DNA from: Ectopseudomonas toyotomiensis
GTDB lineage: Bacteria > Pseudomonadota > Gammaproteobacteria > Pseudomonadales > Pseudomonadaceae
Assembly (NCBI RefSeq): GCF_900115695.1
Contig: NZ_FOXK01000010.1
Span: 152,025-216,024, forward strand
DNA length: 64,000 nt
Reading direction: 5' to 3'
Part shown: positions 8,951 to 18,403 of the stretch, one piece after another
Position numbering within the stretch: position 1 is the stretch's first letter
Layout: the number at the start of each line of letters is the position of its first letter
Notes under the pieces: model-generated
Database searches by the model: none
What the model saw: the letters and a program-made list of their open reading frames with translations, nothing else
Told to the model about the DNA's origin: nothing
Made by a program: the position numbers and the translations under genes

Positions 8951-9015
8951 GGGTCGTCAAATCAAGCGATTGATGTAGGCCAAGCCCTTAGACACTCGGC
9001 ATTGCAGGACATAGC

Positions 9016-9369
9016 CTAAGAGTTGTGGTCGGTTTTGTTCGCGCATTCAATGCACAGCGGCGTTGCGGGGTCGAAATTCAACCTGCCCAAAGCTATGGGC
9101 TCGTCGCACTGAGCACAGTAACCATAATGGCTTTCGTAGATACGGCGAAAAGCAGCCTCGATGCGCAAGCGCTCCCGTCTGCCGCGTTCTCGGTTTGCGT
9201 CCAGCATGGCTTGCTGTTGAAGGGCATCCATGCGCGAGAGTCGACCCACTTTGCTCTGGTCTAGCTCGACGGAGTCTCGTGACTGTGCGGCGCACTCAAG
9301 GCTCTGTAGCTCAGCCAGGCGAATCTGCAGCAGATCTCGAAAATGTGTCAGGTTGATCTCGTCGCTCAT
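9016..9369 (-). CDS. DksA/TraR-family zinc-finger protein
   Basis: A 117-residue protein with a helical N-terminal half and a C4 zinc finger CAQCDEPIALGRLNFD...CIEC near the C-terminus, the TraR/DksA signature. Members bind the RNA polymerase secondary channel. It follows two universal stress proteins and a SulP transporter on the same strand, with a 12-base gap, so it is probably the last gene of that operon. Confidence 0.85.
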   Translation of the reverse strand: MSDEINLTHFRDLLQIRLAELQSLECAAQSRDSVELDQSKVGRLSRMDALQQQAMLDANRERGRRERLRIEAAFRRIYESHYGYCAQCDEPIALGRLNFDPATPLCIECANKTDHNS

Positions 9370-9381
9370 GGTCTGCCCCGA

Positions 9382-10230
9382 TCAATGCAGGAGCAGTAAA
9401 GGGGTGCGCGAGGTGCTGAGCATCTTTGTAGTATTGCTGCCAACCAAGAACTCGCGAATCCGGGAGCGGCTGTAGGCCCCCATTACGACCATGTCGATGG
9501 CGTGTTCATTCTGGTACGCATGCAGGGTGGGTTCTACTTCGCCGGAGCGAATGGCGATCTGGACATCAAACCCTGCGGCTTTTAGGTTTTCCTTTGCAAG
9601 TTTGAGTTGCTCCCACGCGTCGTTGGTGTCTGCGCCAACCATCACCAAGTGGATTGGTAGCCCCTTGAACAATGGACTGCCTGCAATAAGCTGAACGGCT
9701 TTATCCATGGTTGGGCGACCGTCGTAGGCCAGCATCACGCTCTCCGGATGCTTGAATGCGTTAGGCGTAACCAGTACCGGGCGACTGAGTGTGCGCAGTA
9801 CGCTTTCTAAGTGGCTACCGACCTGAGACCCAACGTTTGCGTGATCGCCTTGCTTGCCTATCACCGCTAGGCGGATTTCATCTTCAAGCGCCGCCAGCGA
9901 TTCAGCGAGATCACCATGACGCTGTTTAAGCAGTGGGCTGCTAATGCCTTTTTCCAGTGCACGCTTTTTGGCTGCCTCCAACATAAGACGGCCTTCTTCC
10001 AGAGCGAGCTTGCTGCGTCGAGCGTCTAGTTCGGCCAACTCTTCCAGTAGATGTTCGCGGCTGCCTAGGCCGATATTGCCACTGAGGTTACTGCTGGTCG
10101 GATAGCGGTTCTCGTCGAGAACGTGGAGGAATGACAAAGGGCAATCGAGTCGTAGACTGGCCCAGGCTGCGTAATCGCACACGGCAGGTGCGGAGGGAGA
10201 ACCATCGATGCATGCCATCACAGAGGTCAT
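9382..10230 (-). CDS. Universal stress protein, tandem UspA domains
   Basis: A 282-residue protein made of two UspA domains (about 1-145 and 150-282). The C-terminal domain has the nucleotide-binding loop pattern GAYSRSRIREFLVGSNT, where the usual second glycine is replaced by serine. Start chosen at 10230 because AAGGAAAA precedes that ATG; the frame extends upstream without a ribosome site. It is a paralogue of the next gene upstream and shares its length and ends (LLLLH/LLMLH). Confidence 0.88.
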   Translation of the reverse strand: MTSVMACIDGSPSAPAVCDYAAWASLRLDCPLSFLHVLDENRYPTSSNLSGNIGLGSREHLLEELAELDARRSKLALEEGRLMLEAAKKRALEKGISSPLLKQRHGDLAESLAALEDEIRLAVIGKQGDHANVGSQVGSHLESVLRTLSRPVLVTPNAFKHPESVMLAYDGRPTMDKAVQLIAGSPLFKGLPIHLVMVGADTNDAWEQLKLAKENLKAAGFDVQIAIRSGEVEPTLHAYQNEHAIDMVVMGAYSRSRIREFLVGSNTTKMLSTSRTPLLLLH

Positions 10231-10374
10231 AGAATTTTCCTTGTATTGGTGCATTGCGTTTAAGCGGTTTGTAGGGAGTTGGCAGCCGCATAGTGTGTGA
10301 AAACTAACAGAGCCACCGGGTAATGAAACACCGAAACACGGGTGCCGTATAACCAGCACCCGGAGACTTCAGGA

Positions 10375-11223
10375 TCAGTGCAACATCAGCAGGGGCACTG
10401 TAGCCCGGCGCAGCATGCTGGTCGTGGTGCTGCCGACCAGAAACTGGCGAATTCGCGAGTGGCCGTAAGCGCCCATTACCAGAAGGTTGATGAACTGCTC
10501 CTGGCAGTAGCGTTCCAGTTCATCCTCGACATCACCTTGGCAGGTTTTCGCATAGGTGGTGTAACCCGCCAGCTGAAGTTGGCTAGTAGCCGAATCAAGT
10601 TGTGCCTGCTGTTCGGCTGAGGCTTCACCTACCATCAGCAAGTGACAATCCAGCCCCTTAAGCAATGGACTCTGCACCAGTCTTTCGACTACGCGGTGAG
10701 CGTTAGCGCTACCGTCGAAGGCGATGAGAAAGGACTGCGGCATAACGAAGTCATTCGGCACCACAAGCACCGGACGATGCAGCGTGCGAATCACACTTTC
10801 GACGTGGCCACCGATGTGCTGGAAAACATTTCCGCTGTCTTCGCCCTGACGGCCAATCACCAGCAGACGAGTGTCTTCTTCCATCGTCTTCAGGCTATCG
10901 ACCAGATTTCCATGTCGCTGAACGGATTTTGGATGAACGATGCCTAGTTGATCGAGGCGGTGCTTGGCAGCCTCTAACAGGTGCTGGCCTTGTTCGCGGG
11001 CCAAACGTCCGCGCTTCTCGTCTAGGTCAGCCAGCTCTTGCAACAGGTGCTCGCGGCTGCCCAGGCCAATGCTGCCGGAAAGGTCTGTTGGCGCTTGCGC
11101 CACATCCTCCAGGATGTGAACCAGGGTCAGCGGGGACGCGAGGCGCACACTAGCCCAGGCGGAGTAGTCGCACACAGCAGCAGATGATGGTGATCCGTCA
11201 ATGCAGGCTATGACTGTTGTCAT
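10375..11223 (-). CDS. Universal stress protein, tandem UspA domains
   Basis: A 282-residue paralogue of the neighbouring stress protein. The C-terminal domain keeps the canonical ATP-loop form GAYGHSRIRQFLVGST, so this copy may bind ATP better than the other. It sits between the SulP transporter and the second Usp gene, all on the minus strand, forming a likely stress-responsive operon. Confidence 0.88.
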   Translation of the reverse strand: MTTVIACIDGSPSSAAVCDYSAWASVRLASPLTLVHILEDVAQAPTDLSGSIGLGSREHLLQELADLDEKRGRLAREQGQHLLEAAKHRLDQLGIVHPKSVQRHGNLVDSLKTMEEDTRLLVIGRQGEDSGNVFQHIGGHVESVIRTLHRPVLVVPNDFVMPQSFLIAFDGSANAHRVVERLVQSPLLKGLDCHLLMVGEASAEQQAQLDSATSQLQLAGYTTYAKTCQGDVEDELERYCQEQFINLLVMGAYGHSRIRQFLVGSTTTSMLRRATVPLLMLH

Positions 11224-11313
11224 TTGAGTTCCTCGTTGTCTCCGTCTTTACGGAGAGCATGAGTGATAGGGTGCCGCTCCTTGTGGGGGCGGCTCTCCGG
11301 GAGTCGTGATGGC

Positions 11314-12801
11314 TTAGTGGGCCATCAGCTTGTCCACGGCATCGGGTTTGTCATGTACGCCAAAGCGGTCGACGATTGTGGCGCTCGCTTCGTTCAGGCC
11401 AAGCACTTCGACTTCGGTGCCTTCGCGGCGGAACTTGATAACCACCTTGTCCAGCGCAGCCACGGCGGTGATATCCCAGAAGTGGGCATGGGTCAGATCG
11501 ATGGTGACCTTGTCCAGGGCTTCTTTGAAGTCGAAGGTATCGACGAACTTGTCCGCCGAGCTGAAGAACACTTGACCGGTCACCTTGTAGGTACGACTCA
11601 TGCCTTCGTCATCGATGGTGGAGCCGACATGCATGTAATGGCCGACCTTGTTGGCAAAGAACAGTGCCGCCAGCAGAACACCAGCCAGCACGCCAAAGGC
11701 CAGGTTATGAGTGGCCACGACGACGATGACTGTTACCACCATAACGATGTTGGTCGACAGCGGATGGTTCTTCAGATTGCGCAGAGAATCCCAGCTAAAG
11801 GTGCCGATGGAGACCATGATCATCACCGCGACCAGAGCGGCCATCGGGATTTTGGTCAGCCATTCAGACAGGAACACCACCATCAGTAATAGAAAGACAC
11901 CTGCAGACAGGGTTGAAAGACGGGTACGGCCACCAGACTTAATGTTGATGATGGACTGCCCAATCATGGCGCAACCGGCCATGCCGCCAAGAAGGCCAGA
12001 AGCGATATTGGCAACGCCTTGGCCTTTGCACTCGCGGTTCTTGTCGCTGCTGGTATCTGTCAGGTCATCGACAATCGTGGCAGTCATCATTGACTCCAAC
12101 AGACCAACCACAGCCAGTGCGGCGGCATAGGGGAAGATGATTGCTAAGGTCTCAAATGTCAGCGGCACTTCCGGCCACAGGAAGATTGGCAGGGTGTCCG
12201 GCAGCTGGCCCATGTCACCCACATTGCGGATATCCATACCGAAGTACATGGCGATGGCCGTCAGGACAACGATGCACACCAATGGCGAGGGAATGACCTT
12301 GCCCACCATCGGCACATAGGGAAATAGGTAGATGATGCCCAGGCCCGCAGCAGTCATTGCGTATACGTGCCAGGTGACATTGGTCAGCTCAGGCAGCTGA
12401 GCCATAAAAATCAGAATGGCCAGCGCGTTGACGAAGCCTGTCACTACTGAGCGTGAAACGAAGCGCATTAAAGAGCCAAGTTTCAGGTAACCCGCTGCAA
12501 TCTGCAGTACACCGGTCAGCAGCGTCGCCGCTAACAGGTACTCCAGGCCATGGTTTTTCACCAGGGTAATCATCAGCAGCGCCATAGCGCCGGTCGCTGC
12601 TGAGATCATGCCGGGGCGACCACCGATAAAGGCAATGACCACGCAGATACAGAACGAAGCGTATAGACCCACTTTGGGGTCGACACCCGCGATGATCGAG
12701 AAGGCGATTGCCTCGGGAATGAGCGCCAAGGCAACGACGATGCCGGCGAGCAAATCGCCGCGTATGTTTGATAACCAGGTTTGCTTAAGTTTCTGCAGCA
12801 T
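11314..12801 (-). CDS. SulP-family anion transporter with STAS domain
   Basis: A 495-residue membrane protein with 10-12 hydrophobic helices and the SulP opening (DLLAGIVVALALIPEAIAFS), followed by a cytoplasmic STAS domain from about residue 390. SulP proteins carry sulfate, bicarbonate or dicarboxylates across the inner membrane; the substrate here is undetermined. It heads the SulP-Usp-Usp-DksA-like cluster. Its upstream neighbour is a truncated nhaB, so the cluster may have been placed here by recombination. Confidence 0.9.
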   Translation of the reverse strand: MLQKLKQTWLSNIRGDLLAGIVVALALIPEAIAFSIIAGVDPKVGLYASFCICVVIAFIGGRPGMISAATGAMALLMITLVKNHGLEYLLAATLLTGVLQIAAGYLKLGSLMRFVSRSVVTGFVNALAILIFMAQLPELTNVTWHVYAMTAAGLGIIYLFPYVPMVGKVIPSPLVCIVVLTAIAMYFGMDIRNVGDMGQLPDTLPIFLWPEVPLTFETLAIIFPYAAALAVVGLLESMMTATIVDDLTDTSSDKNRECKGQGVANIASGLLGGMAGCAMIGQSIINIKSGGRTRLSTLSAGVFLLLMVVFLSEWLTKIPMAALVAVMIMVSIGTFSWDSLRNLKNHPLSTNIVMVVTVIVVVATHNLAFGVLAGVLLAALFFANKVGHYMHVGSTIDDEGMSRTYKVTGQVFFSSADKFVDTFDFKEALDKVTIDLTHAHFWDITAVAALDKVVIKFRREGTEVEVLGLNEASATIVDRFGVHDKPDAVDKLMAH

Positions 12802-12837
12802 TGATAAGTCCGTAGGTTAGAGGTGATTAATGGGTTT

Positions 12838-13095
12838 CTAGCAATAGAGACGCCAGTTCGGTTTAGCGAGAGAGATCACACCCAGCCGTCCACTTGGAAG
12901 CAGCGGGATAGTGTGCGAAGGCATAGCCATGGAGGAAATAAACTCAGCACTCAGCCTCCATCCAGCGACTTGTAGGCAGAATCGCCACAGGCACAAAGTG
13001 TTTAGCAGGAGAAAGGCGACAATTGCCTGCTTGTACCAAATTGGCGCCTGGCCAAGGAAATTGTGCGCAAAGGCAGCAACTGTAATTGGGGGCAT
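12838..13095 (-). pseudogene. nhaB: NhaB sodium/proton antiporter, N-terminal fragment
   Basis: An 85-codon frame whose first about 70 residues match the N-terminus of NhaB as I know it: HNFLGQAPIWYKQAIVAFLL, then VAGWRLSAEFISSMAM and PLLPSGRLGVI. Full NhaB is about 500 residues with 12 membrane helices, so more than four fifths are missing and the frame ends in unrelated sequence just before the SulP gene. Read as a relic left after the SulP cluster replaced the rest. Confidence 0.65.
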
Positions 13096-13738
13096 GAAAG
13101 CCTCTTCTAATCGTTGCGACTGAAATCGGCGCAACAGGACAACCCTGGACATGCAGGCGAACGAAAACGATCTGGCCGAAGTTCAGCAGGGTTGGCAGTA
13201 GGGATAAGAAGAACCGTTGTTCGTGGTCAACGGTGCACGTCAATGGCCTGCGGCAAAAGTGCAGCAGACAGCGACGCTAGAAAGCGGGCGGGTAACTTAT
13301 GGCGGCGTAACAGCCGGAATGGAGCAGAAATTTATCATCGCTACGGGATACTTTTGGCATCGGGTCGTTGGGCGGGTCGATATATTAGCAGCTGCGACCG
13401 GGTTTTGGGCGCTTTTTTGACCAGATGTTGCAAGCCAGTCCATTTGCAATCTCGTCAGTTCAGGTCTGGACGCCAGGTTTTATGCGGTTTTCAGCCGCGC
13501 AGGCCAACTGCCGAAAATAATCTTGGGGATATTTCGTCAAGATACCCAAGATTGCATCGATGAGCTCACTAGGCCATCATCCGCCACTTGCTGGGGCCCG
13601 TCCTTTAGCTATTTCCTTGAACCTGAGTTGAGTTAGACCCTTGTAAGAACCCGCCAAACACTCCTTCGCCATGCCTCCAATCCTTGAGGTCTGTGTCTAG
13701 TCGCTTCCTGCTCAAGTGCAGGGTGCGTACGTGTTTGT
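13096..13738. other. Gene-free stretch with an inverted repeat
   Basis: No convincing gene. AATCTTGGGGATAT and ATACCCAAGATT at 13519-13553 form an almost perfect stem without a T-run. The promoter of the sialidase operon should lie in the last 150 bases, but I see no clear consensus. Confidence 0.45.
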
Positions 13739-15055
13739 GTGAATATGGTTTTTTCAATGCGCTCTAAGAAGTTTGGCTTTCTGCCTTCAGCCCTGGCTGT
13801 CATTTCCCTTTCTGCTGTCTTTGCCTCCGCTTGGTGGCTACACCCTGATCGCCCTATTTCTGGTTTCGCTGCTTCGGCAGTATCCGGTGAAGTGATCGGC
13901 AGTTCATCCGCCCCCTTCTACAACAGCCGCTTCGCGTCCTCAGATCTTGAAGAGTTTGTTCACGCATCATCGGTAGCATCACTGCCCGATGGTGGGCTGA
14001 TGGCTGTTTGGTTTGCCGGCTCCCGAGAGGGTGCGGCGGATGTCCAGGTTCGCGGCTCACGTTACGACCCCATAACGGCGGAATGGGGTGCCGAGTTAGT
14101 TCTAGCCACACGTGAGTCGACTCAGTACGCCACCCAAAAGCACATACGCAAACTGGGTAATCCCGTCATTGCACTTGCACCAGACAATCGCCTGTGGCTG
14201 TTCTATGTCTCGGTTTCGATTGGCGGCTGGGCGGGTAGCGCAATCAATGCCATGCACTCGGATGACTTCGGCGAAAGCTGGTCGCCCCCCAAGCAACTGA
14301 TCACCACGCCTTTTTTGAATATCAGCACACTGGTGCGTAACGCTCCGGTGTTCCATAGCGACGGCACCATTGGGCTGCCGGTCTACCACGAGTTTCTCGG
14401 TAAATTTGCCGAGTACCTGTACATCAGTGCCTCTGGCGAGGTGCTCGATAAAAGCCGGATCAGTAAGGGCAAGCACTCCTTGCAACCTACCGTGGTGCCC
14501 ATGGACGAGCACAACGCTATTGCGATGCTGCGCTATGCCGGCAATACCTTTCATAAGGTACTCGCAAGCCGTACGGAGGATGCTGGGCAGACTTGGAGTG
14601 AGCCGTATCCGCTTGATCCCTCGAACCCTAACTCATCCCTTGCAGCGGTAGCCACACCCAATCATGGCTTGCTGGTGGCCTTGAATGATCTTGAAGATGG
14701 GCGCTTTCGCCTTCGCCTGATGGGCACCGACGCCAGCCTTGATCTTTGGCAACAGATTGTCGATCTGGATGAGTCGCCTGATCTTGAGGGCAATCCATTT
14801 AGCCCCGAGGCCTATCGGGAAATCATCGGCGATAAGTTTCGCCTTTCCAGTGGGGCGGATCGGCTGAGCCTCGTTGACGAGTTCCTTAACAATCTGGATT
14901 ACCGCGTGTGCTCAGAGCACGGCTGCGATTTTGAGTACGAATATCCGTACTTCATCAAGAGCGCCGACGGCCTGTACCACTTGGTTTATTCGTGGAACAA
15001 CACTTTTATCAAACACGTCAGCTTCAATGATGCCTGGCTAGAGGAGCAACTCTAA
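13739..15055 (+). CDS. Sialidase-like (BNR repeat) exported protein
   Basis: A 438-residue protein with an N-terminal membrane or signal segment and a beta-propeller of the sialidase/neuraminidase superfamily (BNR_2). Two Asp-box motifs (S/T-x-D-x-G-x-x-W) are visible: SDDFGESW and TEDAGQTW. It may hydrolyse or bind a sialic-acid-like or other sugar on the cell surface; the catalytic arginines were not assigned. The frame opens with GTG at 13739; ATG codons at 13745 and 13757 are alternatives. Its stop overlaps the next start (TAATG), so translation is coupled. Confidence 0.8.
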   Translation: MNMVFSMRSKKFGFLPSALAVISLSAVFASAWWLHPDRPISGFAASAVSGEVIGSSSAPFYNSRFASSDLEEFVHASSVASLPDGGLMAVWFAGSREGAADVQVRGSRYDPITAEWGAELVLATRESTQYATQKHIRKLGNPVIALAPDNRLWLFYVSVSIGGWAGSAINAMHSDDFGESWSPPKQLITTPFLNISTLVRNAPVFHSDGTIGLPVYHEFLGKFAEYLYISASGEVLDKSRISKGKHSLQPTVVPMDEHNAIAMLRYAGNTFHKVLASRTEDAGQTWSEPYPLDPSNPNSSLAAVATPNHGLLVALNDLEDGRFRLRLMGTDASLDLWQQIVDLDESPDLEGNPFSPEAYREIIGDKFRLSSGADRLSLVDEFLNNLDYRVCSEHGCDFEYEYPYFIKSADGLYHLVYSWNNTFIKHVSFNDAWLEEQL

Positions 15056-15669
15056 TGCTTGATCTTTGGCAAGCGCATCTGACCTTTGCGCTACTCGCGT
15101 TCGTGCTTATTCCGGGATTTGGTCTCAGTCCGGGTCTGCAGGTAGTTCGACTGATCGTGCTGCTGGCAATCAGTTTCATTCCCGTAGACGGGCTCTCGCT
15201 GGCAGCCTACATGCGTAGCTTTACGGACGATGTGGCGATCACCTCGCTGGTGGCCCTGGCATTTGTCACTGCAGTACGCACGGGGCTGGCGGCGCGACTG
15301 CAACATACAACTCGCTTGCAGGTGCTGATCGTAATAGCAGCGCTGGCACTCTTCCTGTACCCGGCGACGATGGGACTGACCTACTTTGACCCCTATCGAC
15401 TCGGCTACAACCCACGCCCGTTGATAGTGGTGGTCGGCGTGGTGACCCTGGCGCTGCTGGTGATGCGCAATTGGTTGGGTGCCTGCATGCTCGGCCTGGC
15501 TACCTTGGCCTTTAGCCTGGGTGTTAAGCCTTCTCCGAATTACTGGGATTACCTGCTCGATCCGTTTATCGCCCTGTACTGCTGGGGGGCGCTGATCGGT
15601 TACGTCGCGAAGAAGATCGTGCGCTGGCCGTCTGCACAGCGCGAGGCGAAATTGCCAATCCGCCTCTGA
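15055..15669 (+). CDS. Inner-membrane protein of unknown function
   Basis: A 204-residue protein with about six hydrophobic helices and a short basic tail (KKIVRWPSAQREAK). No family recognised. It is translationally coupled to the sialidase-like gene and lies 47 bases before an LTA-synthase-family gene, so it probably helps the same surface-glycan or lipid process. Confidence 0.75.
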   Translation: MLDLWQAHLTFALLAFVLIPGFGLSPGLQVVRLIVLLAISFIPVDGLSLAAYMRSFTDDVAITSLVALAFVTAVRTGLAARLQHTTRLQVLIVIAALALFLYPATMGLTYFDPYRLGYNPRPLIVVVGVVTLALLVMRNWLGACMLGLATLAFSLGVKPSPNYWDYLLDPFIALYCWGALIGYVAKKIVRWPSAQREAKLPIRL

Positions 15670-15716
15670 TGGCAAGGCATCACGGTTTTTTGATGATTCG
15701 ATAATTTGAGGGTTGG

Positions 15717-17759
15717 ATGATGGGTTGGCTTCACTCGCGGCGCTTGCACTACTGGTTTGGTGCAGTAGCGATTCTCTTCGTGGCGCTGGCAGCATTGCGT
15801 GGGTTGTTCTTTCTAGGCTTCTCGGGCTTTGCAGCCAGCGCGCTCGGCGAAGTTGAGGCGGTGCCGGAAACGCTCGGTATCGGGCTGCGCTTTGACCTGC
15901 GCCTGGCCATCTTGCTGATGTTGCCCGTTGCTCTGCTTGCGTGGTTACCGGTATGGAACCTGACGCGTTCGCGTGCCATTCGCTGGCTGGCACGGTTGTA
16001 TCTTGCCTTGGCGCTGGGTGCGGTGCTGCTGGTTTACATTATCGATTTCGGCCACTACGCGTACCTGGGTGTGCGGATCAATGCCACCGTGCTGCGCTTC
16101 CTTGAAGACGCACAGATCTCCACCGACATGGTCTGGCAGACCTATCCAGTGGTGTGGATTACCCTCGGATGGGCAGCTGCGACCGCTCTGGTTTGGTGGC
16201 TGCTGCTGCGCCTGGAACGGGTGACCCTAGACCGCTCCGCCAAGCGAATCAGCCGGCTCTCGCTGACTTGGGGCAGCCCGCTGATGGTCGTGCTGGTCTT
16301 CCTCGGCATTCTCGGTCGCGTCGAGAACATCAACCTGGAAAACCCCGTACCGCTGCGCTGGAGTGATGCTTTCTTCTCCGGTGACAACCAGATATCTGCG
16401 CTCGGTCTGAATCCGGTGATCTTCCTCTACGACACCTTGAGAGTGCCAAACGAACCCTACGACCGAGATCAGGTAGCGGAGCATTACGACGTCGTCAGCC
16501 GCTATCTGGGGGTCGATCAGCCTGATGCGCAGAGTCTGAATTTCATCCGAGAACAAGCACCGCAACCCTATGCGATTGCAGGCAGTCAGCGCCCGAACGT
16601 GGTGTTCGTCATGCTCGAATCCCTGGGCACCAGCGCAGTGGGGGCTTACGGTAATCCGCTGAACCCAACCCCGAATATTGATCGGCTTGCCAAGCAGAGT
16701 TTGTTCTTCAAAAACTTCTATGTGCCCGTTACCGGCACGGCAAAAACCGTCTGGGCCAGTATCTCTGGTGTACCCGACGTATCACGCGCGGAGACGTCCA
16801 CGCGTAACCCGCTGATCACTCGCCAACATACTCTGATCAATGCGTTGCAGGGCTATGAAAAGTTTTACATGATCGGCGGCAATTCCGGCTGGGCCAACAT
16901 GAATGCCCTGATTCGTCAGAGCATTGACGATGTCCAGCTGTACGAAGAGCGTCATTGGACATCGCCAATGGTTGATGTTTGGGGTGTCTCAGACCTCGAC
17001 CTGTTCAAGGAGAGCGACCGCATTCTGCGTCAGCAAGCAGATGGCAAACCCTTCTTTGCCTATATCCAAACTGCTGGCAACCATAGGCCCTTTACCATCC
17101 CCAAAGAAAATGACGGTTTTGAGTTGCTCGATCTACCGCTGGAGACCGTGCAGAACGCAGGCTCGCGTAGCGTCGCTCAATACAACGCCGTGCGACTGTT
17201 GGACTTCAATATAGGACGCCTGATGGATATCGCCAAAGAGGGTGGTTGGTACGACAACACCATCTTCGTCATGTTTGGCGACCACAACACCCGCATTAGT
17301 CAGATCCCCCATATGCCGCCTGCGTTCGAGAAACTGGGCCTGGAGAGCAACCACGTACCGCTGTTGATTCATGCGCCCAAGCTGCTGGAGCCGCGAGTGA
17401 TCGAGGAAGCCGTGGGCTTGGTCGATCTGCTGCCTAGCGTGCTCGGAATGGCCGGTATGGAGTTTCGCAACGGCGCGCTGGGTCGCGATATCCAGCAGCC
17501 GGCTGCGGAGGGCGAACGCGTAGTGCCGCTGGTACTGCAGGAAGGTACTTTCCCTCTTATTGGTGGCGTGACCAAAGACTTCCTGCTGCAAATGCAGCAC
17601 GACGGTAGTAAGCCGACACTGCATGACCTGGCCTCACAAACCCCGCTCGATGATGTCGCCGAGCAGCACCCAGAAGAGTTTCGCCGCTTGGCCGAGCTCA
17701 CGCGCGGGCTGCACGAAACCTCGCGACTGATGCTTTACCAGAACGTCAGAACGGATTAA
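15717..17759 (+). CDS. LTA synthase/sulfatase-family transferase (first of three)
   Basis: A 680-residue inner-membrane enzyme with five or so N-terminal helices and a periplasmic alkaline-phosphatase-like domain. Catalytic pieces known from LtaS are visible: a metal-binding glutamate in VMLESLG near residue 300, the nucleophile threonine in GTAKTVWAS near 340, NHRPF, and GDHN. Such enzymes move phosphoglycerol or phosphoethanolamine from phospholipid to a glycan or lipid. Two paralogues lie in the ColR/ColS block. Context with a sialidase-like protein suggests a surface polymer as acceptor, which is inference. Confidence 0.88.
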   Translation: MMGWLHSRRLHYWFGAVAILFVALAALRGLFFLGFSGFAASALGEVEAVPETLGIGLRFDLRLAILLMLPVALLAWLPVWNLTRSRAIRWLARLYLALALGAVLLVYIIDFGHYAYLGVRINATVLRFLEDAQISTDMVWQTYPVVWITLGWAAATALVWWLLLRLERVTLDRSAKRISRLSLTWGSPLMVVLVFLGILGRVENINLENPVPLRWSDAFFSGDNQISALGLNPVIFLYDTLRVPNEPYDRDQVAEHYDVVSRYLGVDQPDAQSLNFIREQAPQPYAIAGSQRPNVVFVMLESLGTSAVGAYGNPLNPTPNIDRLAKQSLFFKNFYVPVTGTAKTVWASISGVPDVSRAETSTRNPLITRQHTLINALQGYEKFYMIGGNSGWANMNALIRQSIDDVQLYEERHWTSPMVDVWGVSDLDLFKESDRILRQQADGKPFFAYIQTAGNHRPFTIPKENDGFELLDLPLETVQNAGSRSVAQYNAVRLLDFNIGRLMDIAKEGGWYDNTIFVMFGDHNTRISQIPHMPPAFEKLGLESNHVPLLIHAPKLLEPRVIEEAVGLVDLLPSVLGMAGMEFRNGALGRDIQQPAAEGERVVPLVLQEGTFPLIGGVTKDFLLQMQHDGSKPTLHDLASQTPLDDVAEQHPEEFRRLAELTRGLHETSRLMLYQNVRTD

Positions 17760-17765
17760 AGGTGC

Positions 17766-17788
17766 GCCGGGAATGGTTCCCGGCTTTC
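17766..17788 (+). terminator. Terminator after the transferase operon
   Basis: GCCGGGAA-TGG-TTCCCGGC followed by TTTCC, immediately after the stop codon at 17757-17759. Confidence 0.7.
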
Positions 17789-17994
17789 CGAAACTGTCTC
17801 CGGACTATTGAGGTCGCCTAAGCGTCCGCTTTTGGCCCAGAGTGTGTAAAAACACTTTCGCATCTTGGGTGCCTCAGCCCAGTGTTCCTGGGCGAGGCGG
17901 TTTCCCAAGCAAATAGCCGCGATCAGCGCCAATAGCGCGTCAGAGCGTTTATGAAGCGCTTTGGCACCTCTTGGAGCAGCAAAAGCTGGGGCTT

Positions 17995-18062
17995 TTACGC
18001 CGTCATCGCCTTCAACAGGCCTTCGGTGCCGATGATTTTCATCACCCGTTTCAAGTTGTAGG
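17995..18062 (-). pseudogene. C-terminal scrap of an IS1182-like transposase
   Basis: On the minus strand the last codons read YNLKRVMKIIGTEGLLKAMTA then stop, the usual ending of IS1182/IS5-group transposases (Y-N-L-K-R-V-M). The rest of the gene is gone, cut by the left end of the IS3-family element at 18063. The 200 bases downstream look like the non-coding end of that older element. Confidence 0.6.
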
Positions 18063-18124
18063 TGAATCGCCCCTAGTTTCGTAGACACCTCTAGGCCTCA
18101 TAATACGGCCCATTAGGAGGTGCC

Positions 18125-18403
18125 ATGAGCAACCCGCGTTATCCCGAAGAATTCAAAATCGAAGCAGTCAAACAGGTGACCGAGCGAGGTCTGCCGGTGG
18201 CTGAGGTAGCTGCTCGTTTGGGCATGTCGACACACAGCCTTTATGCCTGGGTGAAGCGCTACAGCAAGCCTCAAGAGCAGCGAGCGCAAGAAGACGACCA
18301 GCATGCTGAACTGCGTCGTTTGCGCGCTGAACTCAAGCGTGTGACTGAAGAGCGAGACATCCTAAAAAAGGCCGCCGCGTACTTTGCCAAGGAGTGCGGC
18401 TGA
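18125..18403 (+). CDS. IS3-family transposase OrfA
   Basis: A 92-residue helix-turn-helix protein (YPEEFKIEAVKQVTERG, AEVAARLGMSTHSLYAWVKR) with a C-terminal leucine-zipper-like helix. It binds the element's ends and supplies the N-terminal part of the full transposase after frameshifting. A good ribosome site (AGGAGG) lies just before the ATG. Confidence 0.92.
   Translation: MSNPRYPEEFKIEAVKQVTERGLPVAEVAARLGMSTHSLYAWVKRYSKPQEQRAQEDDQHAELRRLRAELKRVTEERDILKKAAAYFAKECG
18364..18370 (+). promoter_or_regulatory. Programmed -1 frameshift site A AAA AAG
   Basis: In the orfA frame the codons are CTA AAA AAG, a classical slippery heptamer. OrfB lies in the -1 frame, so slippage here yields the OrfAB transposase. 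Confidence 0.8.

Noticed and set aside
13114..13563. 149-codon plus-strand frame
   Set aside because: Arginine/glycine-rich, no start signal, no family.
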